From an uncultured Muribaculaceae bacterium (lineage in GTDB: Bacteria > Bacteroidota > Bacteroidia > Bacteroidales > Muribaculaceae): a DNA stretch of 64,000 nucleotides. The translations under genes were made by a program, and so were the position numbers. Positions within the stretch are counted from its first letter, which is position 1, and each line of letters opens with the position of its first letter. Under the pieces are notes generated by a model, which worked only from the letters and a program-made list of their open reading frames with translations, was not told where the DNA came from and searched no databases. Of the stretch, positions 16,656-25,916 are shown piece by piece. The DNA lies in NCBI GenBank assembly GCA_910578075.1, contig CAJTPK010000023.1:3405-67404 (forward strand). The letters run 5' to 3'.

Positions 16656-17906
16656 ATGAAAACAAGGAATCTTTACTACGCTATCGCACTATGTGCCGGA
16701 ACAGCCGCTTTTGCTCTTCCCGCCAGTGCACAGGATGTTTTCGTTGACGAAGCCACAACAGTGACTGAGTTCACATGCGACAACACCACACACTATTTCT
16801 CCAATTGGCGTAACAATTGGTTTATCGAAGTCGAGGCAGGTATCAACCAGCCCTTCGTGGAGCGAGGCAACCGCCACACACCCGGTGACAATGTGAACCA
16901 CCGCAAGATGACGCTCACATATGGTCTTGGTTTCGGCCGCTGGGTATCTCCCTATGTCGGTTTCCGCATCAAGGCTCTTGGAGGCCCGCTTCACTGGGAT
17001 AATCCTACACAGCCTGACCTCGCCAACGGATGGAGCCGCGCGAAGCATGTTAATCTTCAGGCAGAGTTCATGTGGGATATGTTCAACTCTCTCGGTGGAG
17101 TTAATGACAACCGCGTATTCTCTATCATTCCTTTCGTAGGTCTCGGTGGTGACGCTACCTGGGACTTCAGAAATGCACAGGGTGGAGAACCTGCAGGAAC
17201 AAACGTTTATGCCAAGGATGGCAAGGCAAAGAGAATAGCCTGGTCGCTTCCTGTATCGGCAGGTCTGCAGTTCCGCTTCCGTCTCTGCGAATATGTTGAT
17301 TTCTTCGCTGAAGCACGCGCATCTTTCTATGCTGATACCTGGAACAACAGCGTGAAAGGCAATTCAATTGATGCTGACGTAGCCGTTGTCGGTGGTTTCA
17401 ACTTCAATATCGGTGGCCGTCACTTCAACAAATTCAACGAATGCACTTATGTATCACAGATTGCTGCCCTCAACGGTCAGGTCAACGATCTCCGCGCACA
17501 GCTTCTCGCATGTGGTGCCGAGGTTGCCAACCTCCAGTCGCAGCTTCCTTGCCCCGAGCCCGTTCAGAAAGATTGTGTGAACGCACCTCTTATGACTACT
17601 GTCCGCTTCACAATCAACTCCGACAAGATCATGCCTACAGAGGAAGTGAATGTCTACAACATGGCAGAATGGCTCAAGGCTAATCCTGAAGAGAAAGTTG
17701 TCATCTGCGGTTATGCCGACAAAGATACCGGTACATCCGAATACAACATGGAGCTTTCAGAGAAACGTGCCAACGCAGTTGCCGACGCACTTGTCAACAC
17801 TTACGGCATCAGCCGCGACCGTTTGACAATCAAATATGACGGCTCATCAGTTCAGCCTTACAGCACAAATGACTGGAACCGTATCGTGATCTTCACCCAG
17901 AAATAA
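16656..17906 (+). CDS. OmpA-family outer membrane protein
   Basis: A 416-residue outer membrane protein. A signal peptide spans about residues 1-25 (ending PASAQ). A beta-barrel-like N-terminal part with alternating aromatic residues follows, then a short helical linker (QIAALNGQVNDLRAQLLACG). The C-terminal OmpA peptidoglycan-binding domain spans about 310-416 (VRFTINSDKIMPTEEVNVY, CGYADKDTGTSEYNMELSEK, RAN). It should anchor the outer membrane to peptidoglycan. Codon use and the strong terminator suggest a highly expressed single gene. I could not find a convincing promoter in the A/T-rich 200 bp upstream. Confidence 0.92.
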   Translation: MKTRNLYYAIALCAGTAAFALPASAQDVFVDEATTVTEFTCDNTTHYFSNWRNNWFIEVEAGINQPFVERGNRHTPGDNVNHRKMTLTYGLGFGRWVSPYVGFRIKALGGPLHWDNPTQPDLANGWSRAKHVNLQAEFMWDMFNSLGGVNDNRVFSIIPFVGLGGDATWDFRNAQGGEPAGTNVYAKDGKAKRIAWSLPVSAGLQFRFRLCEYVDFFAEARASFYADTWNNSVKGNSIDADVAVVGGFNFNIGGRHFNKFNECTYVSQIAALNGQVNDLRAQLLACGAEVANLQSQLPCPEPVQKDCVNAPLMTTVRFTINSDKIMPTEEVNVYNMAEWLKANPEEKVVICGYADKDTGTSEYNMELSEKRANAVADALVNTYGISRDRLTIKYDGSSVQPYSTNDWNRIVIFTQK

Positions 17907-17960
17907 AGATAAGTTTTAAAGTCAGGTAAAGATAATAATATAATTCTTCGTAACGACAGG

Positions 17961-17990
17961 GAGGCTCCGCCACGGCGGAGTCTCTTTTTT
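17961..17990 (+). terminator. terminator of the ompA-family gene
   Basis: GAGGCTCCGCC, loop ac, GGCGGAGTCTC, followed by TTTTTT. A strong GC-rich stem with a T-run 55 bp after the stop codon. Confidence 0.9.
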
Positions 17991-18353
17991 GTGGTTGTAG
18001 AACATAAAAAAATAGTTGGGAATTATTTTGTGGAGTTAAATAAAGTTTGTAAGTTTGCAACATTGAAAGGAGAGCGGGCTGAAGCCCGCTCGCGGGACAA
18101 ATATTGATGACCCGGAGATTCTGGATTTACGATTTCGGATTCAGATTCGCTATTCTGGATTCCGATTTTGGATTCTGACTCGCGATTTAATCGGATTCGC
18201 GATTTTAATCGGATTCCGGTTGATTTGACCGCTTTCCTGACAATAGCGTAATATGAAGCAGAATGATAGTTGATTTCCGCTGATTAAAATTTTAGGAATT
18301 TAATCAAAAAATAAAATATAATTAAATCTAACCATAAGTCTAAAAAGTTTATC
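17991..18353 (+). promoter_or_regulatory. gdhA leader: promoter, hairpin and GATTC-rich repeats
   Basis: After the ompA terminator there is a promoter at 18027-18057 and a perfect 9-bp hairpin (GAGCGGGCT, loop ga, AGCCCGCTC, 18072-18091) only about 8 bp past the expected start site. From 18115 to 18226 runs an imperfect repeat tract built from GGATTC and CGATTT words, including two near-copies of CGCGATTTTAATCGGATTC. The remaining 120 bp before gdhA are A/T-rich with no clear signal. Confidence 0.55.
18027..18057 (+). promoter_or_regulatory. sigma-AB type promoter for gdhA
   Basis: TTTG at 18027-18030, a 19-bp spacer and TAAGTTTG at 18050-18057. It predicts an untranslated leader of about 290 nt before gdhA. 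Confidence 0.65.
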
Positions 18354-19691
18354 ATGAACATTAATGAAATCATGGCCAACCTTGAGGCCAAACATCCCGG
18401 TGAAAAAGAATATCTTCAGGCTGTGAAGGAGGTACTCCTTTCAGTGGAGGAAGTTTACAACCAGCATCCCGAGTTTGAGAAAGCAAAAATCATCGAGAGA
18501 ATGGTTGAGCCGGATCGTATCTTTACATTCCGTGTATCCTGGGTTGATGACAAAGGCGAGGTGCAGAACAACATCGGCTATCGCGTGCAGTTCAACAACG
18601 CTATCGGTCCCTACAAGGGAGGTATCCGTTTCCATGCTTCTGTAAACCTTTCCATACTTAAATTCCTCGGTTTCGAGCAGACTTTCAAAAACGCTCTCAC
18701 CACTCTTCCGATGGGTGGCGGCAAGGGCGGTTCAGATTTCAGCCCCCGCGGCAAGAGCGATGCAGAGATCATGCGTTTCTGCCAGGCTTTCATCCTTGAA
18801 CTCTGGCGTAACCTTGGTCCGGACCGTGACGTTCCAGCAGGCGATATAGGTGTTGGCGGACGTGAGGTAGGCTACATGTATGGCATGTATAAGAAACTTG
18901 CCCGCGAGAATACAGGAACATTCACCGGCAAGGGTCTCTCATTCGGTGGAAGCCGTATCCGTCCCGAGGCTACAGGTTTCGGCGCTCTCTATTATACAGT
19001 TCAGATGCTTGCTGACCTTGGCACAGATATCAAGGGCAAGACTATCGCTATCTCCGGTTTCGGTAACGTGGCATGGGGTGCGGCTACAAAGGCTACCCAG
19101 CTCGGCGGTAAGGTTGTGACTATCTCCGGTCCTGACGGATATATCTATGATCCCGCAGGTCTTGATGCAGAGAAGATCGAGTATATGCTCGAACTCCGTG
19201 CTTCAGGCAATGATATTGTAGCTCCTTACGCTGATAAATTCCCCGGCTCAACATTCTTCGCAGGTAAGAAACCATGGGAGCAGAAAGTGGATATCGCACT
19301 TCCTTGCGCAACTCAGAACGAGCTTAACGGAGAGGATGCAAAACAGCTTGTTGCAAACAATGTCCTTCTCGTTGCTGAGGTTTCTAACATGGGTTGCACT
19401 CCGGAGGCTATCGATACATTCATCGCCAACAAGATTCCTTACGGTCCCGGTAAGGCTGTGAATGCCGGTGGTGTGGCTGTTTCCGGTCTTGAGATGACTC
19501 AGGATGCCGAGCACATCCAGTGGACAGAGGCTCAGGTTGACGAGAAACTTCACCAGATCATGCACGACATCCATGAGGCTTGCGTTGAGCATGGCAAGCA
19601 GCCCGATGGCTATATCAACTATATGAAGGGTGCTAACATCGCCGGCTTCCTTAAGGTTGCCGATGCAATGATGGCACAGGGTATCATCTGA
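18354..19691 (+). CDS. gdhA: NADP-specific glutamate dehydrogenase
   Basis: A 445-residue hexameric-type glutamate dehydrogenase that interconverts 2-oxoglutarate plus ammonium and glutamate; it is the main ammonium-assimilating enzyme in Bacteroidales. Visible are the substrate-binding segment PYKGGIRFHASVNLSILKFL, the catalytic-lysine region PMGGGKGGSDFSPRGKSD, and the nucleotide-binding GFGNVAWGAA. Length is standard. It stands alone with a long leader and its own terminator, so regulation through the leader is possible. Confidence 0.96.
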   Translation: MNINEIMANLEAKHPGEKEYLQAVKEVLLSVEEVYNQHPEFEKAKIIERMVEPDRIFTFRVSWVDDKGEVQNNIGYRVQFNNAIGPYKGGIRFHASVNLSILKFLGFEQTFKNALTTLPMGGGKGGSDFSPRGKSDAEIMRFCQAFILELWRNLGPDRDVPAGDIGVGGREVGYMYGMYKKLARENTGTFTGKGLSFGGSRIRPEATGFGALYYTVQMLADLGTDIKGKTIAISGFGNVAWGAATKATQLGGKVVTISGPDGYIYDPAGLDAEKIEYMLELRASGNDIVAPYADKFPGSTFFAGKKPWEQKVDIALPCATQNELNGEDAKQLVANNVLLVAEVSNMGCTPEAIDTFIANKIPYGPGKAVNAGGVAVSGLEMTQDAEHIQWTEAQVDEKLHQIMHDIHEACVEHGKQPDGYINYMKGANIAGFLKVADAMMAQGII

Positions 19692-19714
19692 TAAACTATA
19701 CCTAACATAAATAG

Positions 19715-19753
19715 AAAAGGGGAGCGGACTGTGTGGTCAGTTCCCCTTTTTCA
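19715..19753. terminator. bidirectional terminator between gdhA and the thioesterase gene
   Basis: AAAAGGGGA (19715-19723) pairs with TCCCCTTTT (19742-19750). T-runs follow on both strands, so it can serve gdhA (plus) and the envelope operon that ends at 19797 (minus). Confidence 0.85.
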
Positions 19754-19796
19754 TGTTTTATCGGTTTGAAGCGGGAATGTCTTGATGCAATATGTG

Positions 19797-20579
19797 TTAT
19801 TGGCGTGGTGATAATGAAAGTCTTGCGAATATCACCGGACGATTGTCTTTTCGTGAGAAGAGAGAGTACGCTGAGTCAAGGGATGTGTAGTCGTGACGTA
19901 GAATGTCGACAGTATCACCGAAGCTACCCTCATGCAGGAATGACATTTCAAGCCGTTTTACGAAATGCTTGTCGAAATCATCCAATGAATACCGGTTGAG
20001 AAGTAACGTGACGTATCTCACCGTATTGACATGTCGATAGAAATCTATGTCATTATATTTGAAAGTATATTGCTCCTCTTTGACAGATGCTTTCAATGCT
20101 CTTGCCGGAACTTCGCTTTGCGGGGTATCGAAGGGGAGAATCTCCACATGCTTGGCTTGCGGAGCTATGGGACATTCGCGGTCAGGTACGGAATTCTCAG
20201 GAAGTGTAAGATGCGACAGACCGAAGTTTTCGTGGGTTTTCATGTCGAGAACCATCCATACGGTGCGAGCATATCCCATGGCGTTTCCATACTGATCCTC
20301 GATTTCAAAGTCTCGTGTTGAGAAATGGCGGTTCCAATTTTCAACCCATGTTGAAATTTTATATGAAGTGTTGCATTTCGGATAGCGGGACATCTCTATT
20401 GTGAGCCTTGAAAGCACCCATCCTGCACCAAGATCAGCCATTGAAGGATTTCCGATGCCCAGAGAATTTGCATGAGCTGTAGCTATCTCTATAATGTTGC
20501 TGACGAGTATATTTACAGCAAGCTCGCCCTCCGGATTCGAGTCGTTGGCAGAATTGAAGAATGTTTGAGTGTATATCAT
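19797..20579 (-). CDS. acyl-ACP thioesterase (FatA/FatB-like)
   Basis: A 260-residue double-hotdog thioesterase that releases fatty acids from acyl carrier protein. The N-terminal half starts QTFFNSANDSNPEGELAVN and contains WVLSRLTIEMSRYPKCNTSY. The second hotdog holds KYNDIDFYRHVNTVRYVTLLLN, with the Asn/His pair typical of the family's active site (the N-x-H-x-N pattern is here D-x-Y-R-H-V-N). It is the last gene of the minus-strand envelope operon, 41 bp after the HAD gene. Free fatty acid release for membrane adjustment is the likely role. Confidence 0.88.
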   Translation of the reverse strand: MIYTQTFFNSANDSNPEGELAVNILVSNIIEIATAHANSLGIGNPSMADLGAGWVLSRLTIEMSRYPKCNTSYKISTWVENWNRHFSTRDFEIEDQYGNAMGYARTVWMVLDMKTHENFGLSHLTLPENSVPDRECPIAPQAKHVEILPFDTPQSEVPARALKASVKEEQYTFKYNDIDFYRHVNTVRYVTLLLNRYSLDDFDKHFVKRLEMSFLHEGSFGDTVDILRHDYTSLDSAYSLFSRKDNRPVIFARLSLSPRQ

Positions 20580-20620
20580 GTAAGACTGGATTATTTTAAG
20601 AAACGTACTATGATATTATC

Positions 20621-21268
20621 TTAAAATCCTGCGATTGTGAGAATTTCCGCGGGGTCAGATACGATATGGTCGGCATATGCACCGCGCAGTTCCGACATCG
20701 GACGGAAACCCCAGGTGACACCTACAGACTCCACGCAGGCGCGTCTTGCTGTCTCTATGTCAACAGCGGAATCGCCTACGAAAAGTACATCTGCCTTTGG
20801 TGTGGGATGTTCGTTTAAAGCGGCGAATACGATGGAGGGATCCGGTTTCACTGGACGGTCGTCTGTCTGTCCGAGAATTGCGACAAACGGTATGTCCGGG
20901 AAGAAATGGGGTATTATCTTATCCACTGCCGCCTGATATTTATTGGTGGCAACAGCTATGGCAACTCCGTTTTCATGCAATTTTGCAAGAAGCTCCGGGA
21001 TTCCGGGATAAGGCGCTGTGTGATCTGTGGAATGCTCATCATAATATTGCCGGAAAAGATTGAGCAGACGTTCTACAGTTTCCTGATCCGCATCCGGCTC
21101 GGCTCTTTCGATAAGTTTCCGCACACCATTGCCAACCATATAGTTGTATGTGGCAAGAGCATGTTCGGAATATCCCAATGTGCGCAGTGCGTAATTACAT
21201 GCATCTCCAAGATCGGCGATGGTGTTCAGCAGAGTGCCGTCAAGATCGAATATCACTAATTTCTTCAT
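20621..21268 (-). CDS. HAD-family phosphatase, phosphoglycolate phosphatase-like
   Basis: A 215-residue HAD hydrolase of the Gph/PGP type. Motif I is FDLDGTLLNT (residues 7-16 from the chosen start), motif II the AVATNK segment, and motif III/IV include KPDPSIVF and FVGDSAVDIETA. I chose the ATG at 21268 (MKKLVIFDLDG), 5 bp after the stop of the TamA-like gene, over the in-frame ATG at 21343. The extra 25 residues would come from the overlapping end of that gene and precede the conserved first strand. The physiological substrate is uncertain; 2-phosphoglycolate is the family default. Confidence 0.87.
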   Translation of the reverse strand: MKKLVIFDLDGTLLNTIADLGDACNYALRTLGYSEHALATYNYMVGNGVRKLIERAEPDADQETVERLLNLFRQYYDEHSTDHTAPYPGIPELLAKLHENGVAIAVATNKYQAAVDKIIPHFFPDIPFVAILGQTDDRPVKPDPSIVFAALNEHPTPKADVLFVGDSAVDIETARRACVESVGVTWGFRPMSELRGAYADHIVSDPAEILTIAGF

Positions 21269-21273
21269 AATTG

Positions 21274-23616
21274 TCAGAATGGGTAACCTATTGAGAAATG
21301 GAACGAATGGTCGCGGTGCCAGTTGGGGCGTATGATAGGCCATGGTTCTGCACCGATTGCAGGATTATGAGCCTTCATACCCATATCGAACCGAAGCAGG
21401 AAATAATTGAAATCGAGCCTCAATCCAAGTCCGTAGGCAGCCGCTATCTCCTTATAAAACGATTTAAACTTAAACATTCCCTCCGGCTGGTTGGGATAAT
21501 TATGGATTGTCCATATATTTCCGGCATCGATGAAGAGCGCGCCCTCAAGAATCCAGAAAAGCTTGGCACGGTATTCAACGCTCATGTCAAGGCGTATGTC
21601 GCCGCATTGATTTATGAAGTCGCTCACAGAATTAGTGCCAGGGAACCGTCCGGGACCCAAGGTGCGCACGTCCCATCCACGCACTCCATTTGCTCCTCCT
21701 CCGTAGAAACGCTTCTCGAATGGAAGGATGGAGGAGTTACCGTAAGGCACACCTACTCCTGCGCCAAAATGGCAGGCTATGGAGTTGCGGGTGTCGAAGC
21801 TATGGAGATACGAAAAGTCTCCATCAACTTTGGCATATTGTGAATAATGGATGCCGAACACCTTGTAGGGCTGTTCATGGAAGTTGGAGCGATGGTTGAA
21901 GATGCTGCTGATAGCGAAAAGGAAGTTTCCGGCAATCTCGGCATTCACACGCACAGTGTAGATATCCTGTTGCAATGTCCTCGACCAGGGTGTTTCAGGG
22001 CGTTTGTTGGTATGATAGAAGCTATAGCCCATCCTCATTATGAAATGGTCTTCGTAGCTGTATCTCAGCAGAGGGTTGTCGGGGGCGATTTCATCAAGAA
22101 AATCGTTTGTGCTCTCCGGCAGATATACATAATTTATGTCAATTGGAGTGAATGTATGGCGGTTTCTGTTGAAACGTTCCGACCATTTGTAGCTCCATCC
22201 GGCTGTAGAGATAATACGGGTGTATTCAGGACGTTCCTGATAATTCATGGAGATGTTGAATTCCGTAGTAGCCTTTATCCTGCGTTTGAAGCTCTCCCGC
22301 AGGAACGGAGCCTTGAATTTAGGGAAATTTATGCCAACCTCGGCACCAAGTTCAAGGTATCTGTCATGTATGAGTCCACTCAGGTTTCCGCTTAAAGATT
22401 CATATGCACCGCGTAATTTCGCGGTCAGAGTCTCGGAGCCTTTGGCGATATTACGGTGGGAATAGCTGATACCTGCAGCCACTCCAAGGTCTCCCTCCGA
22501 GTTGGTTCCCTCAAGTTCCGCTGAGAAGCTTTGGCTTTTTGCCCTCGTAAGAAGGATATAGGCGTCGAGCATTCCGAAGTCGCCGAAATCTCCTGCCGGC
22601 AGGAAGCGGATATTAATGAACTTGAGGATATTCAGACGTCCTAATGCGGAATATGTATTGTTTACATCGCGCAGGCTGTATTTTTCACCTTTACGGATGA
22701 AGCAATTGTCGTAAAGAACGCTTGGCCGCAGGTATTTCTTATTGCCGTAAAGTATGGTTATATCTTTGTAGTCTACGGTATCGGCAGCCTGATAATGACG
22801 GAAATCTTCGGTTACGCCGGGGTCATAATCCATGACATAGTATATGTTTTTCACAATATACTCCTTATGCGTGTCGATAAGATGTCCGGGGGATCCGGCA
22901 GGATATGGCGGGTTGACGGTCATTGTCAGATCAACATCGAGCGATCCTTCGGTTGTGTCAGCGTTGAATGTTATGAATTCCTTACCGAAAGCGTAATAAC
23001 CGTGATTTCTCAACCGTGTTGTAAGCAGGTCGCGCTGAGTTTCAAGCAGAGATATGTCAAGCGGATCGCCCGGTCGCACTGTGAAATGGAGAGAATCTTT
23101 CATTATCAGATTCCGGAGGGTATCGTTGGGAAACTGATAGCTTACCGACCTTATGACATGCGGCTTGCCCGGAGCGAGATCAAATTCAACCCGCATCTTT
23201 TTCTTTTTACGGTTGGCTGTGGTATCGATGGACACCTCGGCGTCAAGGAATCCGGCGTTCATCATCGCTTTGCGGAGCTGAGCGGCATCTGCTACTGTAG
23301 CTGTTGAATCGAAAATCACAGGAGCCTCACCGAGTTTCCGTACCCAACGGTTCCACCATTTTGTGGTGTCGTTACCGCTCATGTTGTATATTCCGAGACG
23401 GAATTTTGTTGACCACAGCATCTTGTGGTTTGGCTGCATCCTGACGTAAGACATCAGTTGCTGTTCGTTTAATCTGCCGGTGGAGTCATTGAGGTTGATT
23501 TTAACCTCGTCCAGAAGATATTTTCCGTCGGGTACATGACGCGAAGAGGAGCATCCCCATAATATGGTCAGGAATGCTACAGCAACCGCGAGTTTTATGC
23601 CGGAAAAAATCTTCAC
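21274..23616 (-). CDS. TamA/BamA-family outer membrane assembly protein with lipobox
   Basis: A 780-residue Omp85-superfamily protein. The N-terminus has a lipoprotein signal ending in LWGC, followed by SSSRHVPDGKYLLDEVKINL, typical of Bacteroidota members. POTRA-like repeats lie up to about residue 400. The C-terminal half is a surface-antigen beta-barrel containing the family's GGANGVRGW motif (a form of the conserved (V/I)RG(F/Y/W) loop) and ending in a C-terminal aromatic residue (YPF). Such proteins help insert outer membrane or surface proteins. It is followed by the HAD gene at 5 bp and preceded by the AmpG-like gene at 10 bp. Confidence 0.9.
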   Translation of the reverse strand: MKIFSGIKLAVAVAFLTILWGCSSSRHVPDGKYLLDEVKINLNDSTGRLNEQQLMSYVRMQPNHKMLWSTKFRLGIYNMSGNDTTKWWNRWVRKLGEAPVIFDSTATVADAAQLRKAMMNAGFLDAEVSIDTTANRKKKKMRVEFDLAPGKPHVIRSVSYQFPNDTLRNLIMKDSLHFTVRPGDPLDISLLETQRDLLTTRLRNHGYYAFGKEFITFNADTTEGSLDVDLTMTVNPPYPAGSPGHLIDTHKEYIVKNIYYVMDYDPGVTEDFRHYQAADTVDYKDITILYGNKKYLRPSVLYDNCFIRKGEKYSLRDVNNTYSALGRLNILKFINIRFLPAGDFGDFGMLDAYILLTRAKSQSFSAELEGTNSEGDLGVAAGISYSHRNIAKGSETLTAKLRGAYESLSGNLSGLIHDRYLELGAEVGINFPKFKAPFLRESFKRRIKATTEFNISMNYQERPEYTRIISTAGWSYKWSERFNRNRHTFTPIDINYVYLPESTNDFLDEIAPDNPLLRYSYEDHFIMRMGYSFYHTNKRPETPWSRTLQQDIYTVRVNAEIAGNFLFAISSIFNHRSNFHEQPYKVFGIHYSQYAKVDGDFSYLHSFDTRNSIACHFGAGVGVPYGNSSILPFEKRFYGGGANGVRGWDVRTLGPGRFPGTNSVSDFINQCGDIRLDMSVEYRAKLFWILEGALFIDAGNIWTIHNYPNQPEGMFKFKSFYKEIAAAYGLGLRLDFNYFLLRFDMGMKAHNPAIGAEPWPIIRPNWHRDHSFHFSIGYPF

Positions 23617-23626
23617 AAGTGCAAAG

Positions 23627-24937
23627 TTAATCGTTTTTATTCTTTTTGCCGAATCCTGGGTCTATTTTGACACAGAGGCACACTGCGAAAGTTGCCGCGC
23701 AACAGAGCATCACCCACCAGAAAAAGTTAACATAACCCTGCGGACCGTCTGCTCCGAATATATGATGTTGCGCCAAAGTGTCGTGGATCCAACCCGCCGC
23801 CATTCCCGGCAGCATCATTCCGAGAGCCATGAATGCAGTACAGAATGCGTAATGCGATGTCTTGCTTTCCCCTCGGCTGAAATATATGAGATATAGCATG
23901 AATGCGGTGAAGCCGAAACCATATCCGAACTGTTCGGTGAATATGGCAGCGCATATCAGATAAAAATTTTCCGGTTGCCACATGGCAAGCCCACAATAGA
24001 ATATGCATGGAAGGGTGAGAGCGAGTGCCATCGGCCACAACCATTTTTTTAATCCTCCGCGGGAAATGGCTATACCTCCGAGAATTCCACCGGCAAGCAA
24101 TGCGATGACGCCTACAGTGCCGTTTACAAATCCCACTTGTGCTGTGGTAAGAGCCAGACCTCCGGATTCTCTCGGAGATACAAGAAACGGCTGCACAAGT
24201 TTCAGACACATAGCCTCAGGCAGGCGGTATAGCAGCATAAACAGCAGAGCCGATATGATATGCGGTTTTTGAAAGAATGTAACAAACGTCTTCGCGAAAT
24301 CACGTAAGATGGTTGAAGGTGTTACCCCATCCATCGGACGGTCAGCTTCAGCCTTGGGCATGAAGCGTGTATGATAAAGCGCGATGAGGAAGAAGAATAC
24401 ACCCAGAAGTAGGAATATGCGCGACCAAGCTGATGCAACACTGTCGCAATTTAGCTCGAGCACTCCGGCGAGCATAACGAGGCCGCCTTGTCCGATTACA
24501 GATGCAATCCGGTAGAATGTGGAGCGTACGCCGACAAATGCCGCCTGTTCATGAGCCGGAAGCTCAATCATATAATATCCATCGGCAGCTATGTCATGTG
24601 TAGCTGAGAAAAATGCTGTCAGCCAGAAGAAAATCAGTGTGGAGGTGAAGAAGAATGATGTAGGTAGAAGCAGACCTATCGCGGCAAGTGAGAATGCCAT
24701 AAGAAACTGCATGGCTATAGTCCACAACCGTTTTGTTTTAAAAAGGTCTACAAATGGACTCCAGAATGGCTTTATTACCCACGGAAGATAGAGCCATCCG
24801 GTGAAGAAGGCCATTTCTGACAACCCTATTCCCATGTTGTGATACATAAGCACTGTCAATGTATTGACAGCGAAATAGGGGAGTCCTTCGGCTATGTATG
24901 TGGTAGGAATCCACAGCCATGGTGATTTTTGCGACAT
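23627..24937 (-). CDS. AmpG-like MFS permease (muropeptide transporter family)
   Basis: A 436-residue integral membrane protein with about 12 helices. The N-terminus (PWLWIPTTYIAEGLPYFAVN) and the stretch GWLYLPWVIKPFWSPFVDLF match the AmpG branch of the major facilitator superfamily, which imports anhydro-muropeptides released from the wall. An amidase-type gene at the head of the same operon fits a peptidoglycan-recycling role, but the substrate is inferred from the family only. The gene sits between the DUF4922 gene (19 bp) and the TamA-like gene (10 bp). Confidence 0.85.
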   Translation of the reverse strand: MSQKSPWLWIPTTYIAEGLPYFAVNTLTVLMYHNMGIGLSEMAFFTGWLYLPWVIKPFWSPFVDLFKTKRLWTIAMQFLMAFSLAAIGLLLPTSFFFTSTLIFFWLTAFFSATHDIAADGYYMIELPAHEQAAFVGVRSTFYRIASVIGQGGLVMLAGVLELNCDSVASAWSRIFLLLGVFFFLIALYHTRFMPKAEADRPMDGVTPSTILRDFAKTFVTFFQKPHIISALLFMLLYRLPEAMCLKLVQPFLVSPRESGGLALTTAQVGFVNGTVGVIALLAGGILGGIAISRGGLKKWLWPMALALTLPCIFYCGLAMWQPENFYLICAAIFTEQFGYGFGFTAFMLYLIYFSRGESKTSHYAFCTAFMALGMMLPGMAAGWIHDTLAQHHIFGADGPQGYVNFFWWVMLCCAATFAVCLCVKIDPGFGKKNKND

Positions 24938-24956
24938 TTCAGTTTATTAAATATTT

Positions 24957-25904
24957 CTAACATGCTTGGAAATGCTCACGTATTTCCCTGGGCAGTGGCC
25001 CTTGGAATGCTGTGTCGGCATAAATTCGCTTCACTGTCTCATGTGTAAGCCTGCGGAAATCCTCATTGCGGGGCACGATCATCAATCCTGCCATATCAAC
25101 GGCTCCCGGACTAATCACGAATCGTTCCCCTTCCGGTAGTGAATAAAGAGAAGGGCGGTGTGCCCGTCTGGGAACAATGACTATCCTGAGATACCCACTG
25201 TCGGAAATCCAGAAGAAGGCGTTTACCAGTCCATGATCCTTTTTGCCGGTTGCAGCATCAATGCCGAATGCATCCTCGGCTTTTGAAAGGTTTAGCAATC
25301 CTGACATTCCGGGTCCGATGATCGCACTCATGAAATTGAAAGGTAACTCAAGTCCGAATTCCTCACTTGACATCCATCCTTTATTCTCTAACGGATGGTG
25401 TTTTTCCACAAGCTCAACGATGGGAAGTTCGGATTTTAGCATTGCCTGACAGTGCAGATGGTCGGGCGCGGAAGCTCCGGCTCTTGCTCCGTTGAAAAAT
25501 ATCACAAGCCCCGGGGCAGATTCCGCCATAGTGGCCATGTCAAGCGGTATTCTGTCCTGTGGTATGTGTTTTTTCGCTGCAATGGTGAAATGCACCGGAA
25601 GAATCGGATATGGGTTCACAAGAAGTTCCCAATTATCATCGGGCCATGCTGCTGTCATCTGCTCGGCAGGACGGTTCTCAGAACATAGGAAGCAAGCTCT
25701 GCCTGCTATGGATTCTTTACTTACATCTGCACCGGTGGAGCGTATACGGGCCGGGTTCAACTGCGCTGAAGATGGAAAATCTCCGCAATGAAGCGCTTTG
25801 CGTTCAACATGCATCAGCATGTCGAAATTTGATTTTGCAAGCGGCCAACTGAGCAGCTGCTCCTCAATGATATCGTTTATATGTTCAACGGATAGCTTAT
25901 GCAT
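24957..25904 (-). CDS. DUF4922 protein, HIT/phosphorylase-like
   Basis: A 315-residue protein of the DUF4922 family found widely in Bacteroidales. It contains DHLHCQAML (about residues 150-158), a histidine-triad-like HxHxQ motif as in Ap4A phosphorylase and GDP-hexose phosphorylases, and an upstream VNPYPILPVHFTIA segment of the same fold. The N-terminal CFLCSENRP could bind metal. A nucleotidyl-transfer or phosphorolysis reaction is likely but its substrate is not known. It lies 12 bp after the glycosyltransferase gene, a pairing that recurs in this order. Confidence 0.8.
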   Translation of the reverse strand: MHKLSVEHINDIIEEQLLSWPLAKSNFDMLMHVERKALHCGDFPSSAQLNPARIRSTGADVSKESIAGRACFLCSENRPAEQMTAAWPDDNWELLVNPYPILPVHFTIAAKKHIPQDRIPLDMATMAESAPGLVIFFNGARAGASAPDHLHCQAMLKSELPIVELVEKHHPLENKGWMSSEEFGLELPFNFMSAIIGPGMSGLLNLSKAEDAFGIDAATGKKDHGLVNAFFWISDSGYLRIVIVPRRAHRPSLYSLPEGERFVISPGAVDMAGLMIVPRNEDFRRLTHETVKRIYADTAFQGPLPREIREHFQAC

Positions 25905-25916
25905 GTTAATAGGTTA

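Noticed and set aside
18115..18226. GATTC-rich tract considered as a CRISPR array or phage attachment site
   Set aside because: Irregular spacing, no constant repeat-spacer pattern, no integrase or tRNA nearby.
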